The notes beneath the pieces were generated by a model, which was not told the origin of the DNA, ran no database searches, and was given only the letters and a program-made list of their open reading frames with translations. Source: Lujinxingia vulgaris (lineage in GTDB: Bacteria; Myxococcota_A; Bradymonadia; Bradymonadales; Bradymonadaceae). From it: a stretch of DNA of 64,000 nt. The stretch lies in contig NZ_VOSM01000001.1 of NCBI RefSeq assembly GCF_007997015.1, forward strand, positions 62,001 through 126,000, in the 5' to 3' direction. A program made the position numbers and the translations under genes. Shown piece by piece: positions 8,031-16,122 of this stretch; the first letter of the stretch is position 1, and each line of letters starts with the position of its first letter.

Positions 8031-9710
8031 GTGAGCGATAGCAACTTCTCCGCGATTCGTGCGCGGCTAAAATTTCCGTCGATTGAAGCCTTCAAAGAGG
8101 GCTACGGCCGCTACATCTCTGCAGGTGGGATGTTCGTGCCGATGTCGCCCCAGAAGCTCAAGCCGGTGGGCACGACGGTGCGTTTTCAGTTCTTGCTGGC
8201 CGACGGCACCTCCGCGTTGCTTGGCGAGGGGGTGGTGCGCCAGATCCGCGGGGTCGACGGCGGGGAGTCCGGGCCGGTGGGCATGCTGGTGAAGTTCACC
8301 AAGCTCAGCCCGGAGTCCAAGACGCTGGTCGACCAGGTGGTGCGCGCCAAGACGGAAGGCTCCGGGGCTCATCAGGTCGAGGAATCGGAGTCCGAGGACG
8401 CTGCCCCGGCCGAAGAGGTCGCTGCCGCCGCGAAGGCGAGCGTCGAGCAGCCGCCCTCCCAGGATGAGCAGCACACCGCCGAGGCGGAGATCCCCGACGA
8501 TCTTTTCGGCACCCCCGACGACGACGCCCGGGAGGGCGCGGCGGCCTCCGGTGATGAGATCTTCGGCAGCGCGTCTGAGCCGGAGATTCCGATGCCCGGC
8601 GGGCTCGATGATCCTTCCGAGGTGGTGGCCGCGGCGCTGGCCCAGGGCTCCGAGCCACAGCTTGTGGAGCCTCCGGTGCAGCCCGAAGTGCCGCTCGCTC
8701 CCCCGGAGACGACCTCGGATGAGGCGGAGTTGGACTCGCTCGACGATCTTTTCGGGGCGCCGGAAGACGAGAGTGAAGAAGATATCTTTGCGCCCGTCGA
8801 AGAGGAGGCGCAGGCGCTCGTTGAGCCCGAGCCCGAGCCCGAGCCGCAGGCTGCGCCGGCTGCGCCTGCCGATGAGGATCGCGCGGTCAAACGCACCGAG
8901 GGCGGCCTCAAGGTCATGGCCTTCGACGGCGACGAGCTCGCCGAAGAAGCCGCCCGCGAGTTTGAGATGTTCGCGGCGGCCGGTGACGACGATGAGATCG
9001 ACGAGATGTTCGACAACATCTTCGGCGGAGGCGGCGACGATGACTTCTTCGGCGGAGGCGGTGGCGATGACGCCGGCGATTTCTTCGGCGGGAGCGTCGA
9101 AGCTGAGGCTCCTCAGCCTCCGGTCGCGCCCGCACCCCCGGCCTTCGCGCTCGATGAGGGTGACGATGCCCCAATGGCCGATGATGACGACGAGGTCTTT
9201 GAGCTTGAGAGCCCCGTGGACGCGTCGGATTCTGAGGAGCTTCTGCTCGACGAGGTCTCCGACTCCCAGGAGCTTGAGCTTGATGAGGCCTCCGACTCCG
9301 AGGAGCTTTTGCTCGATGAGGTCTCCGACTCCGAGGAGCTGGAGCTGGGCCAGGAGCCCTCCGACGCCGGTCCCAACGAGGAGATCCTCTCGTTGCTCTC
9401 GATGGAGGAAGAGTCGGAAGCCGAGGGAGAGCTCAACCTGAGCCTGGGCGCCGGTCTGGCGGAGAGCTCGGTCTCGAGCGCTGACGATGACGAGCCCGAC
9501 AGCTTCGAGGCGCTTCTGGCCAGCGCCAAACGCGAGCTCGACAGCAAGAAGGAGCCCGAGGAGGAGAAGAAAGGCGACATCCTCGACGAGCTTCTGGGCG
9601 ATGATGATCTTCCCCCGGCTCCGGCGGCCGCGCCGACCTTTGCGGTGCCGCAGCCTGGCGAGAAGAAGAAGAAAGGCGGGTTTATGTCCAAGCTCTTCGG
9701 TAAGGACTGA
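8031..9710 (+). CDS. PilZ-like domain protein with long acidic disordered tail
   Basis: The first 105 or so residues resemble the myxobacterial PilZ-type domain (start near FSAIRARLKFPSIEAF; core GGMFVPM, later GPVGMLVKF), a fold often used for cyclic-di-GMP responses; binding itself is inferred. The remaining 450 residues are strongly acidic and low complexity, including DDDFFGGGGGDD segments and four 11-residue SDSEELLLDEV-type repeats. The protein ends in a basic patch (EKKKKGGF) and MSKLFGKD. A TTG at 8010 is possible, but the GTG at 8031 has AAGAGG 7 bases upstream and is preferred. It could be a scaffold linking a signal to motility, but this is speculative. Confidence 0.7.
   Translation: MSDSNFSAIRARLKFPSIEAFKEGYGRYISAGGMFVPMSPQKLKPVGTTVRFQFLLADGTSALLGEGVVRQIRGVDGGESGPVGMLVKFTKLSPESKTLVDQVVRAKTEGSGAHQVEESESEDAAPAEEVAAAAKASVEQPPSQDEQHTAEAEIPDDLFGTPDDDAREGAAASGDEIFGSASEPEIPMPGGLDDPSEVVAAALAQGSEPQLVEPPVQPEVPLAPPETTSDEAELDSLDDLFGAPEDESEEDIFAPVEEEAQALVEPEPEPEPQAAPAAPADEDRAVKRTEGGLKVMAFDGDELAEEAAREFEMFAAAGDDDEIDEMFDNIFGGGGDDDFFGGGGGDDAGDFFGGSVEAEAPQPPVAPAPPAFALDEGDDAPMADDDDEVFELESPVDASDSEELLLDEVSDSQELELDEASDSEELLLDEVSDSEELELGQEPSDAGPNEEILSLLSMEEESEAEGELNLSLGAGLAESSVSSADDDEPDSFEALLASAKRELDSKKEPEEEKKGDILDELLGDDDLPPAPAAAPTFAVPQPGEKKKKGGFMSKLFGKD
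9225..9356 (+). repeat. Four in-frame 33-bp repeats inside the PilZ-like gene
   Basis: Four consecutive 11-codon units encode SDSEELLLDEV, SDSQELELDEA, SDSEELLLDEV and SDSEELELGQE. The DNA units are also similar, which points to recent tandem duplication. Confidence 0.85.
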
Positions 9711-9753
9711 ACGCGAGCATCGAGTCAGGTTGTGGCTCGTGCATGAACATCGG

Positions 9754-9779
9754 CGGCCGCTCACATATGTGGGCGGCCG
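9754..9779. other. 26-bp palindrome after the PilZ-like gene
   Basis: CGGCCGC-T-CACATATGTG-G-GCGGCCG is self-complementary along its whole length apart from one T/G pair at symmetric positions. It lacks a T run, so it may be a weak factor-independent terminator, a cruciform or a protein site. The 191-base gap (9711-9901) holds nothing else recognised. Confidence 0.5.
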
Positions 9780-9901
9780 TTGTCGATCAGGGGCCACGCT
9801 GACGCCTCGCCGCGCTGACCTGGCTGGGACGTGTGGCGTGAAGGGGTAAGAGTGGCCTGGCGTCGATTCTGGTGCGTCTGAGAGGCATGTAGGGAGTTGG
9901 T

Positions 9902-10576
9902 TTGAACAAACCCGAGTTTCATCTGGCGTATCTGCACGGTTTCGCGTCGAGCGCGCGCTCGGTGATGGGGGCGTGGCTTGCGCGTGAGCTGGAGGCGGTG
10001 GGCTACGAGCTGCACCTCCCCGAGCTCAACGTGCCCTCGTTTTATGAACTGACGTTCAGCGAGGCGCTGCGGGTGATGGACCGGCTCGATGCCGATGTGG
10101 CGCGCACCGGCAGGCCCTGGCGGCTCGTCGGTTCGAGCATGGGAGGGTATCTGGCGGCGCGCTGGGCGCAGCTGAACCCGGGCCGGGTGGACAGGCTCTT
10201 GCTGCTGGCGCCGGGCTTTGACCTGCCGGCGCGCTGGCCGCATCTGGTGGGCCAAAAACGCATGGAGCGCTGGGAGGCGCAGGGGGAGCTGAAGCTGCCC
10301 GGCCCCGATGAGCGTATGCAGCCGGTGAGCTGGAACTTTATTGAGGATGCGCGCACCCACGAGCCCTGGCCGCAGGTGGAGTGCCCGGTGGTGATTGTGC
10401 ACGGCAGGCGCGACCCGACGGTGCCGGTGGCCTCGTCGCGGCGTTATGTAGAGATGTACCCGGAGGTGCGTCTGGTGGAGGTCGAGGACCGTCATCAGCT
10501 CAAGGACTCGCGCGATACGATATGGTCGGAGATGGTGCAACTCTTTGAAATTAAAGGGCAAATGGATCGAATGTGA
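9902..10576 (+). CDS. YqiA/YcfP-family alpha/beta hydrolase
   Basis: Small cytoplasmic esterase-like protein of 224 residues. The N-terminus LAYLHGFASSARS is the family's first strand and oxyanion region. The nucleophile elbow is GSSMGGYLA (residues 79-87). The acid and base are likely the Asp in HGRRDPTVPV and the His in EDRHQLKDS near the C-terminus. This arrangement and the size fit the YqiA-like (UPF0227) esterases; the natural substrate is unknown. The start is TTG at 9902 with a GGGAG about 8 bases upstream. It has its own upstream gap and a GATC-dense region immediately after it. Confidence 0.8.
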   Translation: MNKPEFHLAYLHGFASSARSVMGAWLARELEAVGYELHLPELNVPSFYELTFSEALRVMDRLDADVARTGRPWRLVGSSMGGYLAARWAQLNPGRVDRLLLLAPGFDLPARWPHLVGQKRMERWEAQGELKLPGPDERMQPVSWNFIEDARTHEPWPQVECPVVIVHGRRDPTVPVASSRRYVEMYPEVRLVEVEDRHQLKDSRDTIWSEMVQLFEIKGQMDRM

Positions 10577-10783
10577 TCGTTAGACGATCGATCAATGAAG
10601 AATTTTCGGTGAAGCAGCTTGACACTGATCGATCCCCCTCTTAGGCTCGGTTCCAGATCGAGTTAAGGCCTTGAGATCATTGATCCATCCGGCGTTATCA
10701 GGGGTATAAAAACGTCGAAAAAGCGATCAAGATCAAGCACTTACGAAGGCTTTGCGATCTCTGCCGGACGCCGGCGCGAGATC
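10565..10783. promoter_or_regulatory. GATC cluster upstream of a GATC-type methyltransferase
   Basis: Thirteen GATC sites occur in 219 bases, starting at 10565, 10575, 10586, 10590, 10627, 10631, 10656, 10675, 10682, 10725, 10731, 10756 and 10780. About one would be expected by chance in random sequence, although GATC is fairly common in this genome. All but the first are in the 347-base gap before the methyltransferase gene. The gap has no other recognised gene and is AT-richer than its surroundings. Two sites fall inside the spacer of the likely promoter, so methylation could affect transcription. Confidence 0.7.
10619..10647 (+). promoter_or_regulatory. Candidate promoter for the adenine methyltransferase
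   Basis: A consensus TTGACA (10619-10624) is followed after 17 bases by TAGGCT (10642-10647), which keeps the most conserved -10 positions. The spacer contains two abutting GATC sites. A second -10-like TATAAA lies at 10705-10710 without a good -35. Confidence 0.5.
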
Positions 10784-10923
10784 GCCACAGAGCTGGGTAT
10801 GCGTTCGCTCCGGGACAGCATACCTCGGCCGGAACCATGGATGCGTTTCGCTAATGGCCACGGATGGCCCACCCCCAGACCAGGGACATGGTCGATGAGG
10901 GGTGTCAGACGACAGGGAAGTCG

Positions 10924-11715
10924 ATGCAAGCACGTGCGCAAGAACGGGCGGCGGTACTCTCTCCTTATTACGAACATGAGCGCGGGGTGACCCTCTATAA
11001 GGGCGACTCGCTCGAGCTGCTGGAGGCGATGGAGCCGGAGCAGTTCGACATGATCTTTGCCGATCCTCCTTACTTCCTGTCGAACGACGGGGTGACCTGC
11101 AAATCGGGGCGGATGGTCTCGGTGAATAAGGGGAGATGGGACCGCTCGCAGGGCGTGGAGGAGAATCACGCCTTCAATCTGCGCTGGCTTGAGGCGTGTC
11201 AGCGCCTGCTCAAGCCCAACGGGTCGATGTGGGTCAGTGGGACGCACCACGTGATCTTCTCGATCGGGTTTGCGATGCAGTCGCTGGGGTTCAAGATCCT
11301 TAATGACATCGCCTGGTTTAAGGTCAATCCGCCGCCGAACCTCTCGTGCCGCTACTTCACCCACGGCACCGAGACGGTGATCTGGGCCGGGCGCGACCAT
11401 GACACCCGCCACACCTTCAACTACAAGGTGATGAAGGAGATGAACGGCGGCAAGCAGATGAAGAATCTGTGGAATATCATGGCGCCGCGCAAAGCGGAGA
11501 AGGCCCACGGCAAGCACCCCACGCAGAAGCCGATTGCGCTTCTGGACCGCATCGTGTTGGCCTCGACCAACGAGGGTGAGCGCATCCTCGATCCTTTCTG
11601 CGGCTCGTCGACCACCGGTGTGGCCGCGGTGCAGAATGGTCGCCACTACGTGGGGCTGGATCAGAGCGAGGAGTACCTCGACCTGTCGATTCGCCGCATC
11701 GAAGAGCACCTCTAA
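10924..11715 (+). CDS. Solo DpnA-like DNA adenine-N6 methyltransferase (probably GATC)
   Basis: Transfers methyl from S-adenosylmethionine to adenine in DNA. The catalytic motif DPPY (residues 47-50, in FADPPYFLSNDG) precedes the SAM-binding motif DPFCGSSTTG (from 223), the order of the beta group of amino-methyltransferases. Remembered features of DpnA (M2.DpnII) are closely matched: FADPPYFLS, NLSCRYFTH, TETVIWA and GKHPTQKP. Hence GATC is the likely target, by inference. The SAM motif has Ser where Gly is usual (GSS rather than GSG). The ATG at 10924 has AGGGAAG just upstream, unlike the ATG at 10864. No restriction endonuclease gene is adjacent, so it looks like an orphan enzyme. Confidence 0.88.
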   Translation: MQARAQERAAVLSPYYEHERGVTLYKGDSLELLEAMEPEQFDMIFADPPYFLSNDGVTCKSGRMVSVNKGRWDRSQGVEENHAFNLRWLEACQRLLKPNGSMWVSGTHHVIFSIGFAMQSLGFKILNDIAWFKVNPPPNLSCRYFTHGTETVIWAGRDHDTRHTFNYKVMKEMNGGKQMKNLWNIMAPRKAEKAHGKHPTQKPIALLDRIVLASTNEGERILDPFCGSSTTGVAAVQNGRHYVGLDQSEEYLDLSIRRIEEHL

Positions 11716-11780
11716 GGCGTAAGCTCGCTTGAGGGGGGCGTCATCGGGGGCGATGGGACAGGCCACCTCAGGAGAGTGAT

Positions 11781-14039
11781 ATGGAGTACCGCGGGCTGAA
11801 GCTCGATGGGTTTCAACGCCAGGCCATTGAGGCCATTGAGAGCGGGCACAGCGTGCTTGTGGCCGCGCCGACCGGCACCGGCAAGACGCTGATCGCCGAC
11901 TACCTCATTGAGCATGTGCTCGAGGATGGTGGCGAGGTCATCTACACCGCGCCGGTCAAAGCGCTCTCCAATCAGAAGTACCGGCAGTACTGCGCGCTTT
12001 TCGGGCGAGAGAAGGTGGGGCTTGTGACCGGCGACCTGGTGATCAACCGGGATGCGCCGGTGCGCATTATGACCACCGAGATTTTGCGCAACATGCTCCT
12101 GGAGGGGCATCGGGTGGAGGAGGGCGCAGCGCCGGCCGGCAAGGCCTCACAAGGTGATGACGGGGCCGAGACGTCGCTTGATGTCGAGCTCTTCTCGCCA
12201 TCGGATGTGGCGCTTCCCGATCTGAAAAAGCTCAAGGCGGTGATCATCGATGAGATTCATTTTCTCGATGATCCGGAGCGGGGAACGGTCTGGGAAGAGC
12301 TCTTGATTTACCTTCCCTCCGAGGTTCGCATTCTGGGGTTGTCGGCGACGCTCTCCAACCTGGAGGAGTTTGCGCACTGGCTCACTCAGATTCGCCAGGC
12401 CGAGGTCAAGGTGGTGCTGGAGACCGAACGCACCGTGCCTTTGCAGATTCGGCTGGCCAACACCGAGAGCGGCCCCTGCGAGGTGGGGGCGTTTGAGAAG
12501 GCCTTTGCGCGCTGGAAAAAGGAGCAGAAGAAGGCCGGCGACAAGGGCGATGAGGGAGGAGGGCGGCGTCGAAGCCGGGGAGGCCGGCGGGGCAAAAGTC
12601 GTGGGGGAAGGCGAGGAGGTCGGGGGCGTCGCGACGACTTCGCGGGCACGAAGCCGACGACGCATCTGGACATGATGGAGATGCTCGGACGGGGCGACTT
12701 CCCGGTGCTCTACTTCATTTACAGCCGCAAGATGGTCGAGATTTTTGCGGCGAAGCTGGCCCACTCCAGAGTGGGACGGCAGCTGGGCGACGGGCACAAC
12801 ACCCGCCAGATCGACGAGCGCCTGGAGCGTTTTGAGGCCGACCACCCCGAGGTGCTCACGCGGAAGTTGCGGGGGATGTACCGCCAGGGCATTGCGTTTC
12901 ACCACGCCGGGTTGCACGTGGCGCTCAAGGCGCTGGTGGAGGAGCTCTATGAGGCGCGCCTCTTGAAGGTGCTCTACAGCACCTCGACCTTTGCGCTGGG
13001 CATCAATATGCCGGCGCGCACGGTGATGTTTGATAGCCTGACGCGCTACAACGGCACGGAGTTTGTGCCGCTGACGATCCGCGAGTTCATGCAGATGGCC
13101 GGGCGGGCGGGGCGGCGCGGGATTGACCCGGTGGGCAACGTCTTGATTCGCCAGGATTTTGGCGGTTACGGGGAGGTGCGGGGGCTTTTAAAGCGCCTGC
13201 TCAGCGGGGAGAGTGAGCCTGTGCGCTCGGCTTTTAATCTCTCGTTTCATTCGGTGGTCAACCTCGTCGATCGTTTCGATGAGGAGAGCATTCGCTTTAT
13301 GCTCGAGCAGAGTTTTAAGGCCTATCAGGACGGGCGCTCGGCGACGGCGTTGCGCACGAAGATCGAAGATCTGGAGGGGGAGGAGGGCGAGGAGAGCTTT
13401 ACGCGGCGCAAGCGCCGCGACCTTGCCGGGCTGCGCCGCGAGCTTGTGACGGTGGAGCGTCCGCGGCTCTGGGAGGCCTTTGCGCGCAAGGTGGCGTTTT
13501 TGAAGACGCACGGCTACCTGGGGGCGGATAATGAGCTCTACACGCCGGCGAAGATCCTGCGCCATATCAAGATTGAGGAGCTTTTTGTGACCGAGCTCAT
13601 CCTCAACGGGGTGTTGGAGTCGTTGAGCCCGGCGCAGCTCTTCGGGGTGATGTGCGGGCTGGTGCAGACCCTGCCGCGCTCGGCCAAAGTTCATGCGCCC
13701 GATGATGATCGTTGGTGGGAGATTTTTGAGGCGATCAACGCGGTCTATGAGTCGGATGTGGTGGCCGACGGCGATGAGCTGGTGGGGCAGGAGTCGGTCT
13801 TTACCCCGGAGCTGATGCCGCTTGGCGAGCGCTGGGCGAGGGGGGAGTCGTTGAGCGCGCTCTTGATGGACATTCGCAACCCCACCGATATGTCGGGAGA
13901 CCTTGTGGGGGCGTTTCGGCGGGCCAAAGATCTTGTGAGTCAGGTGCGCCAGGTGCATCGCGAGGACGAGGATCGCTGGCGGGAGCTTAGCGAGCTTCTG
14001 CGAGCGGTGACGCGCGATGAGGTTGAGGTCCTCGACTAA
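11781..14039 (+). CDS. Ski2/Mtr4-like superfamily 2 DExH helicase (HelY-like)
   Basis: ATP-dependent RNA/DNA helicase. Motifs in order: FQRQAIEAI (Q-like), Walker A TGTGKT (31-36), Walker B DEIH (157-160), SATLSN (motif III), the GxxFHHAGL region, ALGINMPARTV (motif V) and QMAGRAGRRGID (motif VI). These match the Ski2/DOB1 class known in bacteria as HelY. An insertion at about 255-292 is almost entirely Arg and Gly (RRRSRGGRRGKSRGG), an RGG-like tract that could bind RNA. A C-terminal helical domain continues to residue 752. ATG preceded by AGGAG. It follows the methyltransferase by 65 bases on the same strand. Confidence 0.88.
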   Translation: MEYRGLKLDGFQRQAIEAIESGHSVLVAAPTGTGKTLIADYLIEHVLEDGGEVIYTAPVKALSNQKYRQYCALFGREKVGLVTGDLVINRDAPVRIMTTEILRNMLLEGHRVEEGAAPAGKASQGDDGAETSLDVELFSPSDVALPDLKKLKAVIIDEIHFLDDPERGTVWEELLIYLPSEVRILGLSATLSNLEEFAHWLTQIRQAEVKVVLETERTVPLQIRLANTESGPCEVGAFEKAFARWKKEQKKAGDKGDEGGGRRRSRGGRRGKSRGGRRGGRGRRDDFAGTKPTTHLDMMEMLGRGDFPVLYFIYSRKMVEIFAAKLAHSRVGRQLGDGHNTRQIDERLERFEADHPEVLTRKLRGMYRQGIAFHHAGLHVALKALVEELYEARLLKVLYSTSTFALGINMPARTVMFDSLTRYNGTEFVPLTIREFMQMAGRAGRRGIDPVGNVLIRQDFGGYGEVRGLLKRLLSGESEPVRSAFNLSFHSVVNLVDRFDEESIRFMLEQSFKAYQDGRSATALRTKIEDLEGEEGEESFTRRKRRDLAGLRRELVTVERPRLWEAFARKVAFLKTHGYLGADNELYTPAKILRHIKIEELFVTELILNGVLESLSPAQLFGVMCGLVQTLPRSAKVHAPDDDRWWEIFEAINAVYESDVVADGDELVGQESVFTPELMPLGERWARGESLSALLMDIRNPTDMSGDLVGAFRRAKDLVSQVRQVHREDEDRWRELSELLRAVTRDEVEVLD

Positions 14040-14045
14040 AGAAAA

Positions 14046-14077
14046 CGCCCCCCGAGCATCGGGAGCATCGGGGGGCG
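14046..14077. terminator. Terminator between convergent helicase and htrA genes
   Basis: A 10-bp perfect stem CGCCCCCCGA / TCGGGGGGCG with a 12-base loop lies between the two stop codons. On the minus strand it is followed by TTTTCTTT, so it best serves the htrA-like gene; the plus side has no T run. Confidence 0.7.
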
Positions 14078-14106
14078 ACGTGCAAAAGGTTCAAGCAGGG
14101 GGCGGG

Positions 14107-15483
14107 TCAGGAGGCCGTTTTGAGTCGCACAGCGACGAAGAGGGGCTGTCCGCCGCGGCGCAGAAGGATGCGGATGGGGCGGCCGGCGGGCTGCTCCTGG
14201 AGCACGCGGGGGACCTCATCGGGGGCGCTGATGTCGGTGCCGGCGATGTTGAGGATCACATCTCCGGGGCGCAGGATGCCGGAGGCCGGGGAGCCGGCTT
14301 CGACGCGCTCGACGAGCACGCCCTGGCCGGGGGGACCGCCGGCGCGCGAGGCGTTTCGGGAGGTGACAGCGCTCAAGAACACCCCCAGGCGGCCCTCGAA
14401 GGGGCGAGGCTCGATGCCGCGGGCGCGCTCGACCTGGGCGCGGGTGGGGTCGGGGCGCTCGGCAACGGTGAGGCGGGTCTGGGCGCGGCGTCCTTCGCGA
14501 AGGTAGGTCAACTCGATGGCGGAGCCGGGGCGCACGCGGCCGACGATTTTTAGAAGTCCGGAGGGATCGCTGACCTTCTCGTTGCCGACGGCGGTGATGA
14601 TGTCGCCGGGTTCAAGCCCGGCGCGAGAGGCGGGGCTGTTGGACTCCACCGAGCGGACCAGGGCGCCGGCGTCCGCGTCGACGTCGAAGGTTGTGGCGAG
14701 CGCGTCGGAGAGCTCCTGGATGCCCGCGCCGATGAAGCCGCGGGAGACGTAGCCCGGGTCGCGCAGCTGGTCGAGGATCTCGGTCACAACGTCGATGGGC
14801 ACCGCAAAACCAATGCCCTGACCGTTGCGAATGATGGCGGTATTGACCCCGATGACCTCGCCGTCGAGGTTGAAGAGGGGGCCGCCGGAGTTGCCCGGGT
14901 TGATGGAGGCGTCGGTCTGCAAAAAGTTGTCGAAGGGGCCCATGCCCAGGGAGCGGCCCGTGGCGCTGAGCACGCCTACGGTCACGGAGTGTTCCAGGCC
15001 AAAGGGGCTGCCGATGGCGACGACCCACTGGCCGGGGCGGATGTCTTCGGAGGTGCCCAGGGTGACCGCAGAGAGGTTGACCGGGGCGCTGACCTGCAAG
15101 AGCGCGATGTCGGTGGCCGGGTCGGCGCCGACCAGGCGGGCGGAGAGGACGTCGCCTGCGGCCAGGGCCACCTGGATGGTCTGGGCGCCGTTGACGACGT
15201 GCCAGTTGGTGATGACCAGCCCGCTCTCATCGACGATAAACCCGGAGCCCTGCCCGCGGGAGGGCTCGCCGGGGGAGGGATTAAAGAAGGGGTTGATGGT
15301 GCCGGGAGGCGCGGCCATCTCGGTCTGGACGGATACGACCTGATTGCGGCTCTGCTCAAAGAGTCGCGCGACCTGCGGGAGGGTGTCGGGGGCGGGGCGC
15401 TGAGCCTGGGCTGTGAGGGGAGCTGCGCTGAAGAGGGTCAGCGACGCCAGGATTGCCACCGTGACACGAGTGAGGGAAGCCAT
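14107..15483 (-). CDS. Periplasmic HtrA/DegP-type serine protease with two PDZ domains
   Basis: Envelope quality-control protease. A signal peptide (MASLTRVTVAILASL to about TAQAQ) is followed by a trypsin-like domain with the triad His95 (ITNWHVVNG), Asp125 (DPATDIALL) and Ser199 (INPGNSGGP), then two PDZ domains (about 250-340 and 355-455). The length (458) is typical of DegP/DegQ. An upstream ATG at 15510 is possible, but the one at 15483 has AAAGGA 5 bases before it and begins the signal peptide directly. The minus-strand neighbour begins 60 bases upstream and may share a transcript. Confidence 0.93.
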   Translation of the reverse strand: MASLTRVTVAILASLTLFSAAPLTAQAQRPAPDTLPQVARLFEQSRNQVVSVQTEMAAPPGTINPFFNPSPGEPSRGQGSGFIVDESGLVITNWHVVNGAQTIQVALAAGDVLSARLVGADPATDIALLQVSAPVNLSAVTLGTSEDIRPGQWVVAIGSPFGLEHSVTVGVLSATGRSLGMGPFDNFLQTDASINPGNSGGPLFNLDGEVIGVNTAIIRNGQGIGFAVPIDVVTEILDQLRDPGYVSRGFIGAGIQELSDALATTFDVDADAGALVRSVESNSPASRAGLEPGDIITAVGNEKVSDPSGLLKIVGRVRPGSAIELTYLREGRRAQTRLTVAERPDPTRAQVERARGIEPRPFEGRLGVFLSAVTSRNASRAGGPPGQGVLVERVEAGSPASGILRPGDVILNIAGTDISAPDEVPRVLQEQPAGRPIRILLRRGGQPLFVAVRLKTAS

Positions 15484-15543
15484 GACCGTCCTTTGGGGTG
15501 TGCTCGCCATGATGATGATGATGAGGTGAGGAGCTGCGCGAAG

Positions 15544-16008
15544 TCAGGATTCAAGTTGTAGAAAGGGATCTTCGGCGGTGAGCTTGTCCTGGTCGTTGCT
15601 TAAGCCGTGGAAGACGTAGACGAGCGCGCCGGCGTCGGAGACCCAGGTGTCGGCGCTGCCGCGCACCACCAGGCGATCAAGGAGCTGGCGGGCCTGCTCC
15701 ACCGAGAGGTGGCAGCCCAGGGCGGCTTCCTCGACGGTGAGGCGCCCCTGGTTGTGTTGGGCGAAGCGCAGGATGCGGTTCTCTTCTTGAGAGAGCTCGT
15801 CGATGGCGGCGTTTTCGCGGCTGACGCGCATGTTGCGCACCGCGAGCACCGCGCAGACCAGTGTGAGCGCGCCGAAGATCAGGGCGCCGACGGTGCCGGC
15901 GAGTCGCTGGTCGGGAACGAGAAGCCCCAGCGCGATCATGGCCAGGGTCACCAGCCCGAAGAGCGGGGTGCCGAGCAGCGCGCCGATGGTGGTACATCCT
16001 CGGGGCAT
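15544..16008 (-). CDS. Small two-TM membrane protein with a C-terminal winged-helix-like domain
   Basis: Function not recognised. Two adjacent hydrophobic segments (about residues 8-32 and 38-58) are followed by a charged linker and a helical region (EENRILRFAQHNQGRLTVEEAALGC onward) that looks like a winged helix-turn-helix: a helix, then TVEEAALGCHLSVEQARQLLDRL as the recognition part. The start has a good AGGAG. It lies upstream of htrA on the same strand, so a stress-related role is possible but unproven. Confidence 0.65.
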   Translation of the reverse strand: MPRGCTTIGALLGTPLFGLVTLAMIALGLLVPDQRLAGTVGALIFGALTLVCAVLAVRNMRVSRENAAIDELSQEENRILRFAQHNQGRLTVEEAALGCHLSVEQARQLLDRLVVRGSADTWVSDAGALVYVFHGLSNDQDKLTAEDPFLQLES

Positions 16009-16042
16009 GCGATCTCCTGCGCAGCAAACATCATGGAATCAG

Positions 16043-16089
16043 CCCGGCCTCCTCGCCACACCTCGTAAGGAGGGAGCGAGGAGGCCGGG
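16043..16089 (-). terminator. Strong hairpin between two minus-strand genes
   Basis: A perfect 14-bp stem (CCCGGCCTCCTCGC / GCGAGGAGGCCGGG) with a 19-base loop lies between the stop of the START-like gene and the start of the next gene. There is no T run, so termination is likely but not certain. Confidence 0.5.
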
Positions 16090-16122
16090 AGGCATGTGAT
16101 GCATTAGAACACGCTGGCGCGA

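Noticed and set aside
9754-9779. Rho-independent terminator
   Set aside because: Good palindrome but no T run on either side; left as an unclassified palindrome.
10565-10783. A replication origin in the GATC cluster
   Set aside because: Density alone suggests it, but no TTATCCACA-like DnaA boxes and no dnaA/dnaN genes are nearby; a methylation-controlled promoter explains it better.
15483-15510. Upstream ATG and ATG-ATG triplet run as htrA start
   Set aside because: The later ATG has a proper AAAGGA and directly begins the signal peptide.
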